Origin: CAYZMH01 sp964479445
Lineage (GTDB): Bacteria; Bacteroidota; Bacteroidia; Bacteroidales; GCA-2748055
DNA: 64,000 nt
Reading direction: 5' to 3'
Assembly: GCA_964479445.1 (NCBI GenBank)
Contig: CAYZMH010000002.1
Coordinates: forward strand, 1 to 64,000
Part shown: positions 9,075 to 19,404 of the stretch, piece after piece
Numbering within the stretch: the stretch's first letter is position 1
Layout: each line of letters opens with the position of its first letter
The notes under the pieces: generated by a model
What the model was told of the DNA's origin: nothing
The model's input: the letters and a program-made list of their open reading frames with translations, nothing else
Database searches by the model: none
Position numbers and translations under genes: made by a program

Positions 9075-9617
9075 TCAGGTATTGTTTTTATGAAAAAGGG
9101 TGAAGTTTACCGACCCATAGGTTCGTTGCTGGTAGAATCCTTTAAAATCTCTGAATTGAAATTCAGCGGGGTGTTCCAGTATGAACCACCCCTGTGACAG
9201 GAGGATCCCGGATTCAAAAACCAGATCGGGAATTTCCTTGAGCCTGGGATGATCAAATGGTGGATCTGCAAAAACAATATCGAACGATTCATAAGGTTTT
9301 AGAATGAATCTAAAAGCATCTGAATGAATCACGTGCATGGTTTCAAAACCCAATTCACCGGCAGTTTTACTAATGTATCGATAATTAGCCGGATCTTGTT
9401 CTACCGAAGTGATGCTAAGTGCATTTCTGGATCCAAATTCATAGGATATACTACCGGTTCCGGCGAACAGGTCCAATACCTTACATTGCTCAATATCTGT
9501 CAGATTATGAAGAATATTGAATAAACTCTCCTTGGCAAAGTCCGTAGTTGGCCTGGCATTAAAGTTTTTCGGAGGCTTAAGTATCTTTCCACGATATATA
9601 CCACTGATTATTCGCAC
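9075..9617 (-). CDS. rsmD: 16S rRNA (guanine(966)-N2)-methyltransferase RsmD
   Basis: 180 aa, with a GTG start that overlaps the end of the upstream DUF3822 gene by 10 nt, so the two are coupled. Family hallmarks are the N-terminal MRIISGIYRG, the RPTTDFAKESLFNIL stretch, the SAM-binding motif DLFAGTGSISYE and the N6/N2-methylase-type DPPF catalytic motif. It methylates G966 of 16S rRNA during 30S assembly. No start closer to the first conserved residues was preferred, because the conserved N-terminus begins exactly at the GTG. Confidence 0.93.
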   Translation of the reverse strand: MRIISGIYRGKILKPPKNFNARPTTDFAKESLFNILHNLTDIEQCKVLDLFAGTGSISYEFGSRNALSITSVEQDPANYRYISKTAGELGFETMHVIHSDAFRFILKPYESFDIVFADPPFDHPRLKEIPDLVFESGILLSQGWFILEHPAEFQFRDFKGFYQQRTYGSVNFTLFHKNNT

Positions 9618-10444
9618 CTTGTTGCCTCGGCTAGTATGATATTAGCTGGAATATATTCTTTTTCAATATCTTTTATATTATAGGGTACGGAAGTTATCTT
9701 TCGGATATACCTTTTCATCTGCAGGATCTCCTCACTCTCTTTATGTGTCTCGCCGGAGTAGAACAATGGGATCGTTTCCAGATTATAATCCAGTTGCTTG
9801 AAAGTGTTGAGCGTATGATAGACGGCTTCGCGGGGTGAGTTTATCTTATAGCGGTTCAGCAAAACAAGCTGGTCGTTCCGGATAACTAATAGTTCCAAAT
9901 ATCTCTTCCGAATCTCTATCATACAGAATCCCCGTTGATGATCGGCAGCATTGATCTGATCGGCCAGTGATAGCATGCAGACTGCAGGGTGCAATACATT
10001 ACAGTTACATGCCATTTTTGAAGCCAACTGAGTAATGGATTCTGGGACCAGGTATACCAGGTAAAATGGCCTTCCGTCAATTTTCTTGTAGTATGAGTTA
10101 TCATCAAGTGATACATGATTAGATTGTTGAAGGTAAAACCTGGTAAGATCAGTACTAAAAAGGTCTTCAGGTATTACTGTAGCTGCAAGTGAATCAACAA
10201 CAATCGAGCATGTACCACGAAATTTGGATAGAAGGGTATGATCCTCCAGCCACTGGGTACAATTGGCGACCTGGGTTACCAGGGAAGGAGCAGGATCATT
10301 AGTAAAACTTTTAAGAACAACCGGATTATAACGTTGGTCTCCAAGCAAAAGTGAAAATCCATCCGCCGAAAAGCGGATGGATAGATGCCCTTTGTTAAGT
10401 ATATCTTCGGATATAGTATTTGATATGATGCTATGAACCTGCAT
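9608..10444 (-). CDS. DUF3822 family protein
   Basis: 278 aa. It has no signal peptide and no catalytic motif that I can name. The sequence pattern (an N-terminal LSIRFSADGFSLLL and a central YLVYLVPE segment) and the position directly before rsmD match the Bacteroidota-specific DUF3822 family, which may have an actin/ASKHA-like fold. That fold assignment is from memory and was not tested here. The function is unknown; the conserved coupling to rsmD hints at a ribosome- or cell-cycle-related role. Confidence 0.75.
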   Translation of the reverse strand: MQVHSIISNTISEDILNKGHLSIRFSADGFSLLLGDQRYNPVVLKSFTNDPAPSLVTQVANCTQWLEDHTLLSKFRGTCSIVVDSLAATVIPEDLFSTDLTRFYLQQSNHVSLDDNSYYKKIDGRPFYLVYLVPESITQLASKMACNCNVLHPAVCMLSLADQINAADHQRGFCMIEIRKRYLELLVIRNDQLVLLNRYKINSPREAVYHTLNTFKQLDYNLETIPLFYSGETHKESEEILQMKRYIRKITSVPYNIKDIEKEYIPANIILAEATRCE

Positions 10445-10455
10445 GAAAGACAGGG

Positions 10456-11091
10456 TTACTCCCAGTTTCCTGTGAGTGTGCCCTCCTCGAGGGATCCAAA
10501 TTTAATACCCGGGAAACCGGTGATCCGCTCTCTTTCGGCTATATAATTTATGGTTAGTTGATCATTCAGACCCTTGAGGAGATCTTCGTAGTATGCTTTC
10601 ACTTCAACAACCTGAACCATAAGGTTGGAAGATGTCTGAATTTCGTTGGATTCTATTTCAAATTCCACGTTGCTGGTGTATGGGACATACGGCAGGGAAT
10701 CGATCGGGAATTGGTGCCCGAAAAGTGAGTCTCGCACGGGAATTTTAGTAGATTCCCTGACGATGATACCTTCATCAACTGCTTTCTGACGAGCTTCTTC
10801 AAGACCAAATTCTTCAAGCCACTCTTCTGGTATGGTTCCTATGGCCTTTACAATGGTGAAAGAATCATTTTCCAAAAACATCAGAAGTGTATCGAAACTT
10901 CCAGTGTATCTGTTATAGACGTCTTTATATGCTTTTTGTGCCTCCCTTATATCTTTCAGTCGTTCGATCGTTTTATTTTCCCGCTTCGTCACTTCTTTTT
11001 GAAATCGGATGGGGCGCATAATGCTTTCAACGATCAGATACCCTAAAACAATGATCAGAACGATGAATAAAACTTGAATTACTCTTCTCAT
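10456..11091 (-). CDS. Membrane-anchored hypothetical protein with helical region
   Basis: About 211 aa from the ATG at 11091. A longer reading from 11130 is unlikely because a perfect -7 box lies at 11119-11126, inside that extension. One N-terminal membrane helix (VIQVLFIVLIIVLGYLIVESI) is followed by a charged helical stretch (residues about 35-65, KRENKTIERLKDIREAQKAY), then a soluble domain of about 140 aa, presumably periplasmic. The arrangement of one TM followed by a helical stalk resembles envelope tether proteins. I do not recognise a family. It is the first gene of the leftward group that continues into DUF3822 and rsmD, 11 nt ahead of DUF3822. Confidence 0.65.
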   Translation of the reverse strand: MRRVIQVLFIVLIIVLGYLIVESIMRPIRFQKEVTKRENKTIERLKDIREAQKAYKDVYNRYTGSFDTLLMFLENDSFTIVKAIGTIPEEWLEEFGLEEARQKAVDEGIIVRESTKIPVRDSLFGHQFPIDSLPYVPYTSNVEFEIESNEIQTSSNLMVQVVEVKAYYEDLLKGLNDQLTINYIAERERITGFPGIKFGSLEEGTLTGNWE

Positions 11092-11118
11092 GGGGATTTT
11101 TGATTTTAAGTTTGCGCA

Positions 11119-11126
11119 CAAATTTA
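11119..11126 (-). promoter_or_regulatory. Promoter -7 box for the 10456-11091 / DUF3822 / rsmD group
   Basis: On the minus strand the sequence reads TAAATTTG, a perfect TAnnTTTG match, 28 nt upstream of the chosen start codon at 11091. No clear TTTG -33 element was seen; the upstream stretch is very A/T-rich. Confidence 0.5.
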
Positions 11127-11173
11127 GCAAAAAAAATAAATTATAAATTTTAATTTTATGTTTTCTTAGAAGT

Positions 11174-12601
11174 ATGCTTAAAAATTATATCACATCCAAA
11201 TTAATTGATAATCTTGCATTTCAGCCAACTCAAAGTCAGGAGAAGCTGATCGATAAGCTGTCAACTTTCATAGCTAAAGGAGATGAACATGAGATCATGA
11301 TGATCAAAGGGTATGCAGGAACAGGCAAAACAACTCTTGTCAATTCATTGGTTCATACTCTGCGGGAACTCAAGCAGCGGGCGGTTCTTATGGCTCCAAC
11401 AGGAAGAGCGGCAAAGGTTTTATATTCTTACACGGGTAAAACAGCCTGGACCATTCACAAAAAGATCTACAAGCAGAAGACAGGAAGTGACGGATTGGGG
11501 ACATTTGTACTTGACAGGAATTTGTATAAAGACACTTATTTCATTGTTGACGAAGCCTCTATGATTGGTTCTGCGCGTTATGATTCATTGTTTGGTACAG
11601 GGGATTTGTTGGCAGATTTATTACATTATGTCAATAATGCACAGCATTGTAAACTAATACTGATAGGAGATACAGCACAGCTGCCCCCTGTTGGGCTGGA
11701 TGTTAGTCCGGCATTGGATGTTTATGAGCTGGGAGCAAGAGGATACTCGGTTATTGAACATACTCTTACAGACATTGTAAGGCACCAGAAAGACTCAGGG
11801 ATTTTATATAATGCAACTGGAGTTCGCGAATTGATCAGGAGATCGGATCCTCAAATCCCCTCACTTCTTATGAATGATTTCAAGGATATTAATAGAATCA
11901 ATGGAGGCGATATGCTGGAGTTGCTCAGTGATAGTTACGATCAATATGGGGAGGAGGGGACAATTGTTGTAACCCGGTCCAATAAAAGGGCCAATCGTTT
12001 TAATACGGGTATTCGGGGACAAATTCTCTGGAAAGAAGAACAGATAAGCAGGGGGGATCTTTTAATGGTGGTAAAAAACAACTATTTCTGGAAGGATGAA
12101 GATCGTAACCCGGATTTTATCGCTAATGGGGATATTGTAAAGATTGAACGAGTGATGGGATTTCAAGAGCTTTATGGGTATCATTTTGCGGATGTTCGCA
12201 TATCATTGTTGGATTATGGATATCTTGAGCTGGATGTTACATTAAATTTGGATGTACTTGAAATAGATGGTCCCTCTTTAACTACAGGGCAGATGCGGGA
12301 ATTGTATGCTCATATTATGGAAGATTACCCGGATCTGACTACCAGGAAAAGGCGTTCAGAGCAGATCATGAAAAATCCGTATTTTAATGCTCTGCAGGTA
12401 AAGTTTGCCTATGCAGTTACCTGCCACAAGGCACAGGGAGGTCAGTGGCCATCGGTTTTCCTCGACCAGGGTTATTTTACAGATGCCATGCTGTCGGTTG
12501 ATTACCTTAGATGGTTGTATACGGCAATGACCAGAGCAACGGAACAATTGTATCTGGTGAATTTTACTTCTCAGTTTTTTTCAGGTATGCTTGAGGAATA
12601 A
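11174..12601 (+). CDS. RecD-like superfamily 1 ATP-dependent DNA helicase
   Basis: 475 aa. It has Walker A GYAGTGKTT (about residues 45-53), the Walker B segment VDEASMIG, the GDTAQLPPV motif, and the C-terminal UvrD_C_2 motifs VTCHKAQGGQWPSVFL and YTAMTRATEQLYLVN. This is the short, stand-alone helicase related to RecD/RecD2 (5'-3' SF1B) that is common in Bacteroidota and lacks the RecBC-interacting N-terminal domain. It probably unwinds DNA in repair or recombination. It is divergent from the neighbouring leftward group, and no recB or recC is in view. Confidence 0.88.
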   Translation: MLKNYITSKLIDNLAFQPTQSQEKLIDKLSTFIAKGDEHEIMMIKGYAGTGKTTLVNSLVHTLRELKQRAVLMAPTGRAAKVLYSYTGKTAWTIHKKIYKQKTGSDGLGTFVLDRNLYKDTYFIVDEASMIGSARYDSLFGTGDLLADLLHYVNNAQHCKLILIGDTAQLPPVGLDVSPALDVYELGARGYSVIEHTLTDIVRHQKDSGILYNATGVRELIRRSDPQIPSLLMNDFKDINRINGGDMLELLSDSYDQYGEEGTIVVTRSNKRANRFNTGIRGQILWKEEQISRGDLLMVVKNNYFWKDEDRNPDFIANGDIVKIERVMGFQELYGYHFADVRISLLDYGYLELDVTLNLDVLEIDGPSLTTGQMRELYAHIMEDYPDLTTRKRRSEQIMKNPYFNALQVKFAYAVTCHKAQGGQWPSVFLDQGYFTDAMLSVDYLRWLYTAMTRATEQLYLVNFTSQFFSGMLEE

Positions 12602-12619
12602 TCACTAATTAACAGGCAA

Positions 12620-13039
12620 TTATTCTCCTATGATTTTCACCAGTACCCGTTTTCTTCTTTTTCCATCAAATTCTCCATAGAAGATCTGTTCCCAGGGTCC
12701 AAAATCCATTTTACCATTTGTAATAGCTACTACCACTTCACGCCCCATAATGGTTCGCTTGAGGTGCGCGTCTGCATTGTCTTCAAAACCATCGTTATGC
12801 CTGTACTGATCATAGGGTTTTTCCGGTGCAAGCTTTTCCAGCCATTTTTCGAAGTCCTGATGCAATCCAGGCTCATCATCGTTGATAAATACACTGGCGG
12901 AAATGTGCATGGCGTTACAGAGCAACAAGCCTTCCTTGATTCCGCTATCGGCAAGAGCTTCTTCTACAGCCGGTGTGATGTTGATATACTCACGCCGTGT
13001 AGGGATTTCAAACCATAATTCTTTACGGTACGATTTCAT
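12620..13039 (-). CDS. YjbQ family protein (UPF0047)
   Basis: 139 aa, full length for the YjbQ/UPF0047 family. Conserved elements are [25 protein letters not shown] and [46 protein letters not shown] (given as landmarks: H in the HISAS motif, H of NADAHLK, and the [13 protein letters not shown] end). Some members show weak thiamine phosphate synthase activity, but the true role is unsettled. It is the last gene of the leftward nucleotide-sugar operon, 11 nt after the phosphohexomutase, which may be only transcriptional hitch-hiking. Confidence 0.87.
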   Translation of the reverse strand: MKSYRKELWFEIPTRREYINITPAVEEALADSGIKEGLLLCNAMHISASVFINDDEPGLHQDFEKWLEKLAPEKPYDQYRHNDGFEDNADAHLKRTIMGREVVVAITNGKMDFGPWEQIFYGEFDGKRRKRVLVKIIGE

Positions 13040-13050
13040 AGGTTGCGATT

Positions 13051-14793
13051 TTACAGGTTTAACGCTTCTTTAATCTTTGCTATTTTTTCCTCGAGTTCCA
13101 GATCAATTCTGTTAAAATCCTCTCGTTTATCCAGTGATTGATTCACACTGAAATAGAATTTAATTTTTGGTTCGGTACCTGATGGCCGCATGGATACTTT
13201 CGTGCCATCACTGGTTATGAACTGCAGCACATTGGACTTCGGCAGCTTTATATCATACTTCAGATGAGAAACATTATCAAAGGTTTTTTGTTTCAGATAG
13301 TCATGAACTAGCATTACATCAGAGCCAAGAATGGAATCGGGAGGTGCATTTCGAAAATTCTCCATCATAGCGGCTATTTCTTCTGCTCCGTCTTTTCCTT
13401 TTCTGACGACTGATATGAGGGACTCTTTATAAAACGAAAAATCTGAATATATATCTATAAGGATATCAAACATGCTTTTGCCTTGCTCCTTTGCCCATGC
13501 AGCCATTTCTGCGATCATGGTGCAGGAGGAAATAGCATCCTTGTCGCGAACAAAATCTCCTATCATGAAGCCATAACTTTCTTCGCCACCTCCTATAAAT
13601 GTTTTTGACCCTTCGTTTCTTCGAATCATATCAGCTATATGCTTAAATCCGGTAAGGACATCATAGCAGGGGACCTCGTAGTATCTGGCAATGTCGGCCA
13701 TGAGTTCGGTCGTAACAACGGTTTTTACCATGTATTCGTTGCCCTTCAGATATCCTTTCTCACTCCATTGTGAAAGCAGGTAGTAGGTGATTAATATGGC
13801 TGTCTGGTTGCCATTTAGGAGCACCATTTTTTCGTGCGGATCACGAATTGCAATTCCTACCCTGTCAGCGTCGGGATCAGTAGCCATGACCAGATCAGCC
13901 CCTACCTCACCAGCTTTTTGAAGTGCCAGATCCATTGCCGCGGACTCTTCAGGATTGGGAGAGACAACTGTAGGAAAATCTCCGTTTACCTCATCCTGCT
14001 CGGGCACATTGTATATCTTTGTGAATCCTGCCTTTCTGAGTCCATTGGGAACCATTTTTACGCCTGAACCGTGGATGGGAGTATAGACGATTTTGATATC
14101 GGAGTGCTTGCGGATATAATCTGGATTAAGGGAAAGTTTTTTCACTTTCTCCAGGTACTTTTTATCCATCTCTTCGCCCAACGGCTGAATCATATTTTCA
14201 TTCCCATCAAATTTGATTTCATTGATTGATTGGATGGATTTCACTTCGTTTATAATGTTGGTATCGTGTGGATGTATAATTTGCCCCCCATCTTCCCAGT
14301 ACACTTTATAACCATTGTATTCTTTGGGATTGTGACTTGCGGTAACGACCACACCGCTTTGGCAGTTAAGTTCTCTTATTGCGAAACTCAGCACTGGTGT
14401 AGGTCTTAGTTCATCGAACAGGTAAGCTTTAATTCCATTGGCAGTGCAGATTTGGGCTGTAGTTTCGGCAAATAAACGACTATTATTCCGGCAGTCATGG
14501 GCAATGGCTACACTGATTTCTTCCAGACCCTGAAATGCTTTCAGCAAATAGTTGCATAGACCCTGAGTAGCCATTCCAACGGTATAGATATTCATTCGGT
14601 TTGTTCCTACCCCCATGATTCCTCTGAGTCCGCCGGTTCCAAATTCCAGAACACGGTAGAAACTTTCAATCAGTTCTTTTTCATCATGTTCCAGCAAATA
14701 CAAAATTTCTTTTCGTGTTGCCTCATCAATATTACTGTTTAACCATTTATTGGCTTGTTCTCGTACATGCTGCAATATTGTCTCTTTTTCCAT
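13051..14793 (-). CDS. Phospho-sugar mutase (phosphoglucomutase/phosphomannomutase)
   Basis: About 580 aa from ATG 14793 (a GTG at 14802 is the alternative). It has four-domain alpha-D-phosphohexomutase architecture: the phosphoserine loop [13 protein letters not shown], metal loop DPDADR, sugar-binding GGGEESYG and phosphate-binding [12 protein letters not shown]. It probably interconverts glucose-1-P and glucose-6-P, which would feed RfbA and UDP-glucose synthesis; mannose specificity cannot be excluded. It lies in the operon directly after rfbD. Confidence 0.92.
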   Translation of the reverse strand: MEKETILQHVREQANKWLNSNIDEATRKEILYLLEHDEKELIESFYRVLEFGTGGLRGIMGVGTNRMNIYTVGMATQGLCNYLLKAFQGLEEISVAIAHDCRNNSRLFAETTAQICTANGIKAYLFDELRPTPVLSFAIRELNCQSGVVVTASHNPKEYNGYKVYWEDGGQIIHPHDTNIINEVKSIQSINEIKFDGNENMIQPLGEEMDKKYLEKVKKLSLNPDYIRKHSDIKIVYTPIHGSGVKMVPNGLRKAGFTKIYNVPEQDEVNGDFPTVVSPNPEESAAMDLALQKAGEVGADLVMATDPDADRVGIAIRDPHEKMVLLNGNQTAILITYYLLSQWSEKGYLKGNEYMVKTVVTTELMADIARYYEVPCYDVLTGFKHIADMIRRNEGSKTFIGGGEESYGFMIGDFVRDKDAISSCTMIAEMAAWAKEQGKSMFDILIDIYSDFSFYKESLISVVRKGKDGAEEIAAMMENFRNAPPDSILGSDVMLVHDYLKQKTFDNVSHLKYDIKLPKSNVLQFITSDGTKVSMRPSGTEPKIKFYFSVNQSLDKREDFNRIDLELEEKIAKIKEALNL

Positions 14794-14798
14794 TAATC

Positions 14799-15689
14799 TC
14801 ACTTCTTTAAATTTGTTCTAACTTTCATGTGATTTACACACTTAATCAGGCTGTCTCGCCAGTAAGGTATAAAAATCTGATAGCTTTCCCGTATTTTCTT
14901 TTTGTTCATTACACTGTAAACCGGTCTGGGAGCGGGGAGAGGAAACTCTTCTGTACGCACAGGTTCTATATGACATGTCAGATTAGCAATTGAAGAGATC
15001 TGCACAGCTACATCGTACCATGAAGCAACCCCTTCATTGGAATAGTGAAATATTCCAGGAAGAAAAGGTTGTCCTTCTTCTGACTCCACGCCACGAATGA
15101 TCTCTACTATAGCAGAAGCCAGGTCGCTGGCATACGTTGGTGATCCTGTCTGATCAAAAACTACTTTAATCTTTTCTCTTTCAGTTAATAATCTGAACAT
15201 TGTCTTTACAAAATTCGAACCGTTTAACGAATATAACCAGGAGGTTCGGATAATCATAGTGTTTTTACTATTCATTATACCTTGTTCTCCTGCCAGTTTG
15301 GAAGCTCCATAAACACTTTTTGGTCCGGTTTCATCATCTTCGGCGAGAGGGATAGGTTTATTACCCGGGAAAACATAATCGGTGGAAATGTGGATAAATT
15401 TTGCACCGATCTTTTCAGATAGCTCAGATAACAAAACAGGAATGTCGCGATTAATGAGGTAGGCGCCGTTTTTATCAGACTCTGCATTGTCTACAGCTGT
15501 GTATGCTGCACAATTAACGATATAATCTGGTTGGTGTTTTTCAATAAAGGAGGTAGTTTTACGCTTATTTGTCAGATCCAATTGATCTACATCGGTAAAT
15601 AAAAATAAAAGATCCGTAATAGATCCGGAAAAGTTGCGGATTTCGTTGCCTAACTGACCATTAGCACCTGTTACTAGGATTTTGCCCAT
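14799..15689 (-). CDS. rfbD: dTDP-4-dehydrorhamnose reductase
   Basis: 296 aa extended SDR. N-terminal GANGQLGNEI binds NAD(P)H; YAAYTAVDNAE-like and STDYVFPG segments follow; and the catalytic YGASK motif (Y-x3-K) is near residue 130. It makes dTDP-L-rhamnose from dTDP-4-keto-L-rhamnose, the last step of the RmlABCD pathway. It follows rfbC by 10 nt. Confidence 0.93.
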   Translation of the reverse strand: MGKILVTGANGQLGNEIRNFSGSITDLLFLFTDVDQLDLTNKRKTTSFIEKHQPDYIVNCAAYTAVDNAESDKNGAYLINRDIPVLLSELSEKIGAKFIHISTDYVFPGNKPIPLAEDDETGPKSVYGASKLAGEQGIMNSKNTMIIRTSWLYSLNGSNFVKTMFRLLTEREKIKVVFDQTGSPTYASDLASAIVEIIRGVESEEGQPFLPGIFHYSNEGVASWYDVAVQISSIANLTCHIEPVRTEEFPLPAPRPVYSVMNKKKIRESYQIFIPYWRDSLIKCVNHMKVRTNLKK

Positions 15690-15699
15690 ATCAGTGAAA

Positions 15700-16239
15700 T
15701 CATTTTTGAAATTCTAAAAAAGGCAGTTTCAGATCTTTTTCAGATATCACTGCTTTGCCTGAAGGTATTTTCCAGTCTATATTAAGTGTGGGATCATTGT
15801 ACCGGATGCCACTTTCTGCTTCCGGGTGATAGAATTCATCGCATTTGTAATAAACCGTTGCATGGGGGCTTATTACCGAGAAGCCGTGTGCGAAACCTTT
15901 TGGTACAAGTAGTTGTTTAAAATTCGTTGAAGATAATTCGATTCCATACCACTGACCGAAAGTTGATGAATTCTCTCTGATATCCACAACTACGTCATAT
16001 ATTGTTCCTTCCAATACCCTTACCAGTTTGGACTGAGAATATGGTTCTTTCTGGTAATGCAACCCCCGGATAACTCCATATGTGGAACGGGATTGGTTAT
16101 CCTGAACAAACACATAGTTCAGACATTGTTTTCTGTAGTCGTTCCGATTATAACTTTCAAAAAAATAACCCCGGCTATCTAAGAATACTTTTGGCTCAAT
16201 GACCTTTAATCCATCGAATCCCGTATCAATGATTTTCAT
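15700..16239 (-). CDS. rfbC: dTDP-4-dehydrorhamnose 3,5-epimerase
   Basis: 179 aa cupin, the standard length. Visible are [10 protein letters not shown], the catalytic GLHYQ His near residue 60, the [19 protein letters not shown] core and the PKGFAHGF motif. It epimerises C3 and C5 of dTDP-4-keto-6-deoxyglucose. Its start overlaps the stop of rfbA by 4 nt. Confidence 0.95.
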   Translation of the reverse strand: MKIIDTGFDGLKVIEPKVFLDSRGYFFESYNRNDYRKQCLNYVFVQDNQSRSTYGVIRGLHYQKEPYSQSKLVRVLEGTIYDVVVDIRENSSTFGQWYGIELSSTNFKQLLVPKGFAHGFSVISPHATVYYKCDEFYHPEAESGIRYNDPTLNIDWKIPSGKAVISEKDLKLPFLEFQK

Positions 16240-17132
16240 AACTGTGAAGCGTCGAATGTGAATATTTTCTCTTCTGCAATGCTGTAAAGATACTGTCCGT
16301 AGTTGCTTTTTTTCAAATCTTCTGCCAATCTGAGCAACTGTTTCTTATCGATAAAACCTCTCGTATAGGCAATTTCTTCAACACATGAAATTTTAAGACC
16401 CTGGCGTTGTTCAATTGTATGTATATAATTTGACGCCTGAAGCAGGCTTTCGTGGGTGCCAGTATCAAGCCAGGCCATACCTCTTCCCATGATTTTTACC
16501 TGCAATCTTTGTTCTTCCAGGTAGAGTCGGTTAAGATCGGTTATTTCCAGTTCTCCACGTGTTGAAGGACGAAGTTTCTTGGCTTTTGAAATCACATCAT
16601 TCGAGTAAAAATATAGTCCTGTAACGGCATAGTTTGATTTCGGAGAGGAAGGTTTCTCTTCAATGCTGAGGACTTTACCATTTTTGTCAAAATCTACCAC
16701 GCCGTAACGTTGGGGGTCGTTTACAAAATACCCGAATACAACAGCACCGTCTTCAAGGTTAGAGGTGTCCAACAGGGTTTTTCCAAAGCCGTGTCCGTAG
16801 AAGATATTATCCCCCAGGATCAGGCATACATTTTCATTATCAATGAATTCCTCACCTATGATGAATGCTTGGGCCAGACCGTCGGGAGAGGGCTGGACGG
16901 CATACTCAATATTTAAACCGAGTTGTTTTCCATCGCCAAGAAGATTTTCATAAAGCGGCAGGTCAGTAGGGGTAGAGATTATTAGAATCTCTTTTAAGCC
17001 TGCCAGCATGAGCACGGATAGGGGATAGTAGATCATTGGTTTGTCGTAAACAGGAATAATCTGTTTCGATATACTTTTGGTCAGAGGATATAGCCTTGTT
17101 CCGGCTCCACCTGCAAGAATAATACCTTTCAT
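16236..17132 (-). CDS. rfbA: Glucose-1-phosphate thymidylyltransferase
   Basis: 298 aa. It has the nucleotidyltransferase signature [17 protein letters not shown] at the N-terminus, the [11 protein letters not shown] stretch, [11 protein letters not shown] near residue 107 with the metal-binding Asp, and the EEKP and DTGTHESLL motifs. It converts dTTP and glucose-1-P to dTDP-glucose. Four-nucleotide overlaps with both neighbours place it inside one operon. Confidence 0.96.
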   Translation of the reverse strand: MKGIILAGGAGTRLYPLTKSISKQIIPVYDKPMIYYPLSVLMLAGLKEILIISTPTDLPLYENLLGDGKQLGLNIEYAVQPSPDGLAQAFIIGEEFIDNENVCLILGDNIFYGHGFGKTLLDTSNLEDGAVVFGYFVNDPQRYGVVDFDKNGKVLSIEEKPSSPKSNYAVTGLYFYSNDVISKAKKLRPSTRGELEITDLNRLYLEEQRLQVKIMGRGMAWLDTGTHESLLQASNYIHTIEQRQGLKISCVEEIAYTRGFIDKKQLLRLAEDLKKSNYGQYLYSIAEEKIFTFDASQL

Positions 17133-18070
17133 GATTCTATGTTTTTTTCAAAATATTGAATGGTTTTCTCCAATCCATCAATAATTCCTATAGTTGGTTC
17201 CCATTGCTGCAGTTCTTTTTTAGCCAGCGTGATGTCGGGTTGTCTTTGAACCGGATCGTCCTGAGGGAGATCATGATAGGTGATCTCTGAATGCGAGTCT
17301 GTCATTTCAATAATGGTTCTGGCCAGATCGATGATAGTGAACTCTTTTGGGTTACCCATATTGACCGGACCAGTAACTGATTCATCTGTATTCATCATAC
17401 GAATCAGACCATCCACCAGGTCATCTACATACTGAAAGCTTCTCGTTTGCTGACCATTTCCGTAGATAGTAATGGGTTTGTTTTGCAGTGCCTGAACAAT
17501 AAAATTGGATACAACACGACCGTCGTTGGGCAGCATACGGGGCCCATACGTGTTAAATATTCTCACTATTTTAATTCGCACATTGTTCTGGTGGTGGTAA
17601 TCCATAAAAAGGGTTTCAGCACATCGTTTTCCTTCGTCATAGCAGGCTCTGGATCCAATGGGATTTACATTGCCCCAGTATGATTCAGGCTGAGGATGTA
17701 CTGAAGGATCACCATATATTTCACTGGTAGAAGCTTGCAGTACTTTGGCTTTTATTCGTTTTGCCAGTCCGAGCATATTAATAGCTCCCATGACTGATGT
17801 TTTTACTGTTTTGATCGGGTTTATCTGGTAATGGATAGGGGAGGCCGGGCAGGCGAGATTGTATATTTCATCCACCTCGGCATAATAGGGCACGGTAACA
17901 TCGTGTCTGACTATTTCGAAATATGGGTTGTCCATGAGGTGCACGATGTTTCTCTTGGAACCGGTAAAGTAGTTGTCTATGCAAATCACTTCATTATTCT
18001 CATTGAGTAACCTCTCACATAGGTGGGATCCAATGAAACCTGCGCCTCCGGTTACAAGGATTCGTTTCAT
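17129..18070 (-). CDS. uxs: UDP-glucuronate decarboxylase (UDP-xylose synthase)
   Basis: 313 aa extended [17 protein letters not shown] at the N-terminus binds NAD. The [12 protein letters not shown] segment, STSEIYGDP, and the [15 protein letters not shown] catalytic stretch (Y-x3-K) are highly typical of UDP-xylose synthase rather than of the dTDP-glucose dehydratase RfbB. It decarboxylates the UDP-glucuronate supplied by Ugd, encoded just upstream with a 4-nt overlap. The product UDP-xylose, or a 4-keto intermediate, would enter polysaccharide synthesis. Confidence 0.9.
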   Translation of the reverse strand: MKRILVTGGAGFIGSHLCERLLNENNEVICIDNYFTGSKRNIVHLMDNPYFEIVRHDVTVPYYAEVDEIYNLACPASPIHYQINPIKTVKTSVMGAINMLGLAKRIKAKVLQASTSEIYGDPSVHPQPESYWGNVNPIGSRACYDEGKRCAETLFMDYHHQNNVRIKIVRIFNTYGPRMLPNDGRVVSNFIVQALQNKPITIYGNGQQTRSFQYVDDLVDGLIRMMNTDESVTGPVNMGNPKEFTIIDLARTIIEMTDSHSEITYHDLPQDDPVQRQPDITLAKKELQQWEPTIGIIDGLEKTIQYFEKNIES

Positions 18071-19404
18071 GATTCTTCGGGTTTTACGGCAGGTCTGCCA
18101 ATGGAATAATAAGTGAATCCATATTCTTGCATCTCCTCCGAATCATATATATTTCTCCCATCGAAAATGACCTTCTCCTTCATCAGTTTATCCATAACCC
18201 GGTAATTGGGTATTCTGAATTCAGACCATTCTGTAATAAGCACAAGTCCATCGGCATCAATTAACGCTTCGTAGCGATCATCGCAAAATGTAACCTTCTG
18301 TCCCATAATATTTTTAGCTGATTTCATGGCTACCGGGTCGTAGGCCCTGAGGGTAGCTCCAGCATCGCTAAGAGTATTTATTATAGACAGGGAAGGAGCT
18401 TCCCTCATATCATCGGTTTCAGGTTTAAACGATAGCCCCCATATTGCAATCCGTTTTCCATTAAGATTATGATTGAAATGAGCTTTAACTTTTTGCGCTA
18501 TTACCAGTTTTTGTTCCTCGTTTACAGCTTCAACAGCCTGTAATATCCGTAAGGGTTTTTGGTAATCTTCACCTGTTTTTATAAGAGCTTTCACATCTTT
18601 TGGAAAACAGGATCCACCGTAACCTGCACCGGCATAAATAAATTTATTGCCGATTCTGGGGTCGCTCCCTATTCCTCTCCTGACCATGTTAATATCTGCA
18701 CCGACAATTTCACAGAGGTTGGCTATATCATTCATGAAGGAAATTTTGGTCGCCAGAATTGCATTTGCTGCGTATTTGGTCATTTCTGCAGACCGGATGT
18801 CCATGCTTATTACCGGATGACCGTTCAGCAAAAAAGGTTTATACAATCTGTGAATAATCTTTTCAGCTCTTTTTGAATCAGTTCCTATTATTATACGATC
18901 GGGTTTGAGGAAATCATTGATTGCAGCTCCCTCTTTTAGAAATTCCGGATTGGAAGCGACATCAAATGGAATATCTACTTTCCTTTTCAGGAGTTCCTCT
19001 GCGATTGTTTCTCTTACTTTTTCTGCAGTATTGATGGGGACCGTACTTTTTGTAATAATAACGGCATATTCTTCAAGATATTTACCGATATTACCTGCCA
19101 CTGTCAGGACATGTCGCAGGTCAGCACTGCCGTCTTCTCCAGGAGGAGTGCCAACAGCTATAAAAATTGCTTCGCATCCAGCTATACTTTCTTGAATATT
19201 CGCTGAAAAAGATAACCTTCCTTTTTCCAGGTTAGTATTTACCATTCGTTCCAGCCCCGGTTCATAAATGGGTACAAATCCCTGATTTAGTTGATCAATT
19301 TTTGCATGGTCTATATCCACACATGTAACCTGGATACCTGTTTCAGCAAAGCATGTTCCGGATACCAGTCCAACATATCCAGTTCCGATAATAGCAATCT
19401 TCAT
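18067..19404 (-). CDS. ugd: UDP-glucose 6-dehydrogenase
   Basis: 445 aa. N-terminal [18 protein letters not shown] binds NAD. The middle segment has [12 protein letters not shown] with the catalytic Cys, and the C-terminal part has [17 protein letters not shown]. It oxidises UDP-glucose twice to UDP-glucuronate. It is the first gene of the leftward sugar-nucleotide operon. The 309-nt gap upstream carries the rightward rpsA promoter and a possible leftward -7 box (TAACTTTA, 7/8) shortly before this start. Confidence 0.95.
   Translation of the reverse strand: MKIAIIGTGYVGLVSGTCFAETGIQVTCVDIDHAKIDQLNQGFVPIYEPGLERMVNTNLEKGRLSFSANIQESIAGCEAIFIAVGTPPGEDGSADLRHVLTVAGNIGKYLEEYAVIITKSTVPINTAEKVRETIAEELLKRKVDIPFDVASNPEFLKEGAAINDFLKPDRIIIGTDSKRAEKIIHRLYKPFLLNGHPVISMDIRSAEMTKYAANAILATKISFMNDIANLCEIVGADINMVRRGIGSDPRIGNKFIYAGAGYGGSCFPKDVKALIKTGEDYQKPLRILQAVEAVNEEQKLVIAQKVKAHFNHNLNGKRIAIWGLSFKPETDDMREAPSLSIINTLSDAGATLRAYDPVAMKSAKNIMGQKVTFCDDRYEALIDADGLVLITEWSEFRIPNYRVMDKLMKEKVIFDGRNIYDSEEMQEYGFTYYSIGRPAVKPEES

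Noticed and set aside
17129..18070. Reading this SDR as RfbB (dTDP-glucose 4,6-dehydratase)
   Set aside because: [12 protein letters not shown] and the pairing with ugd favour UDP-glucuronate decarboxylase.
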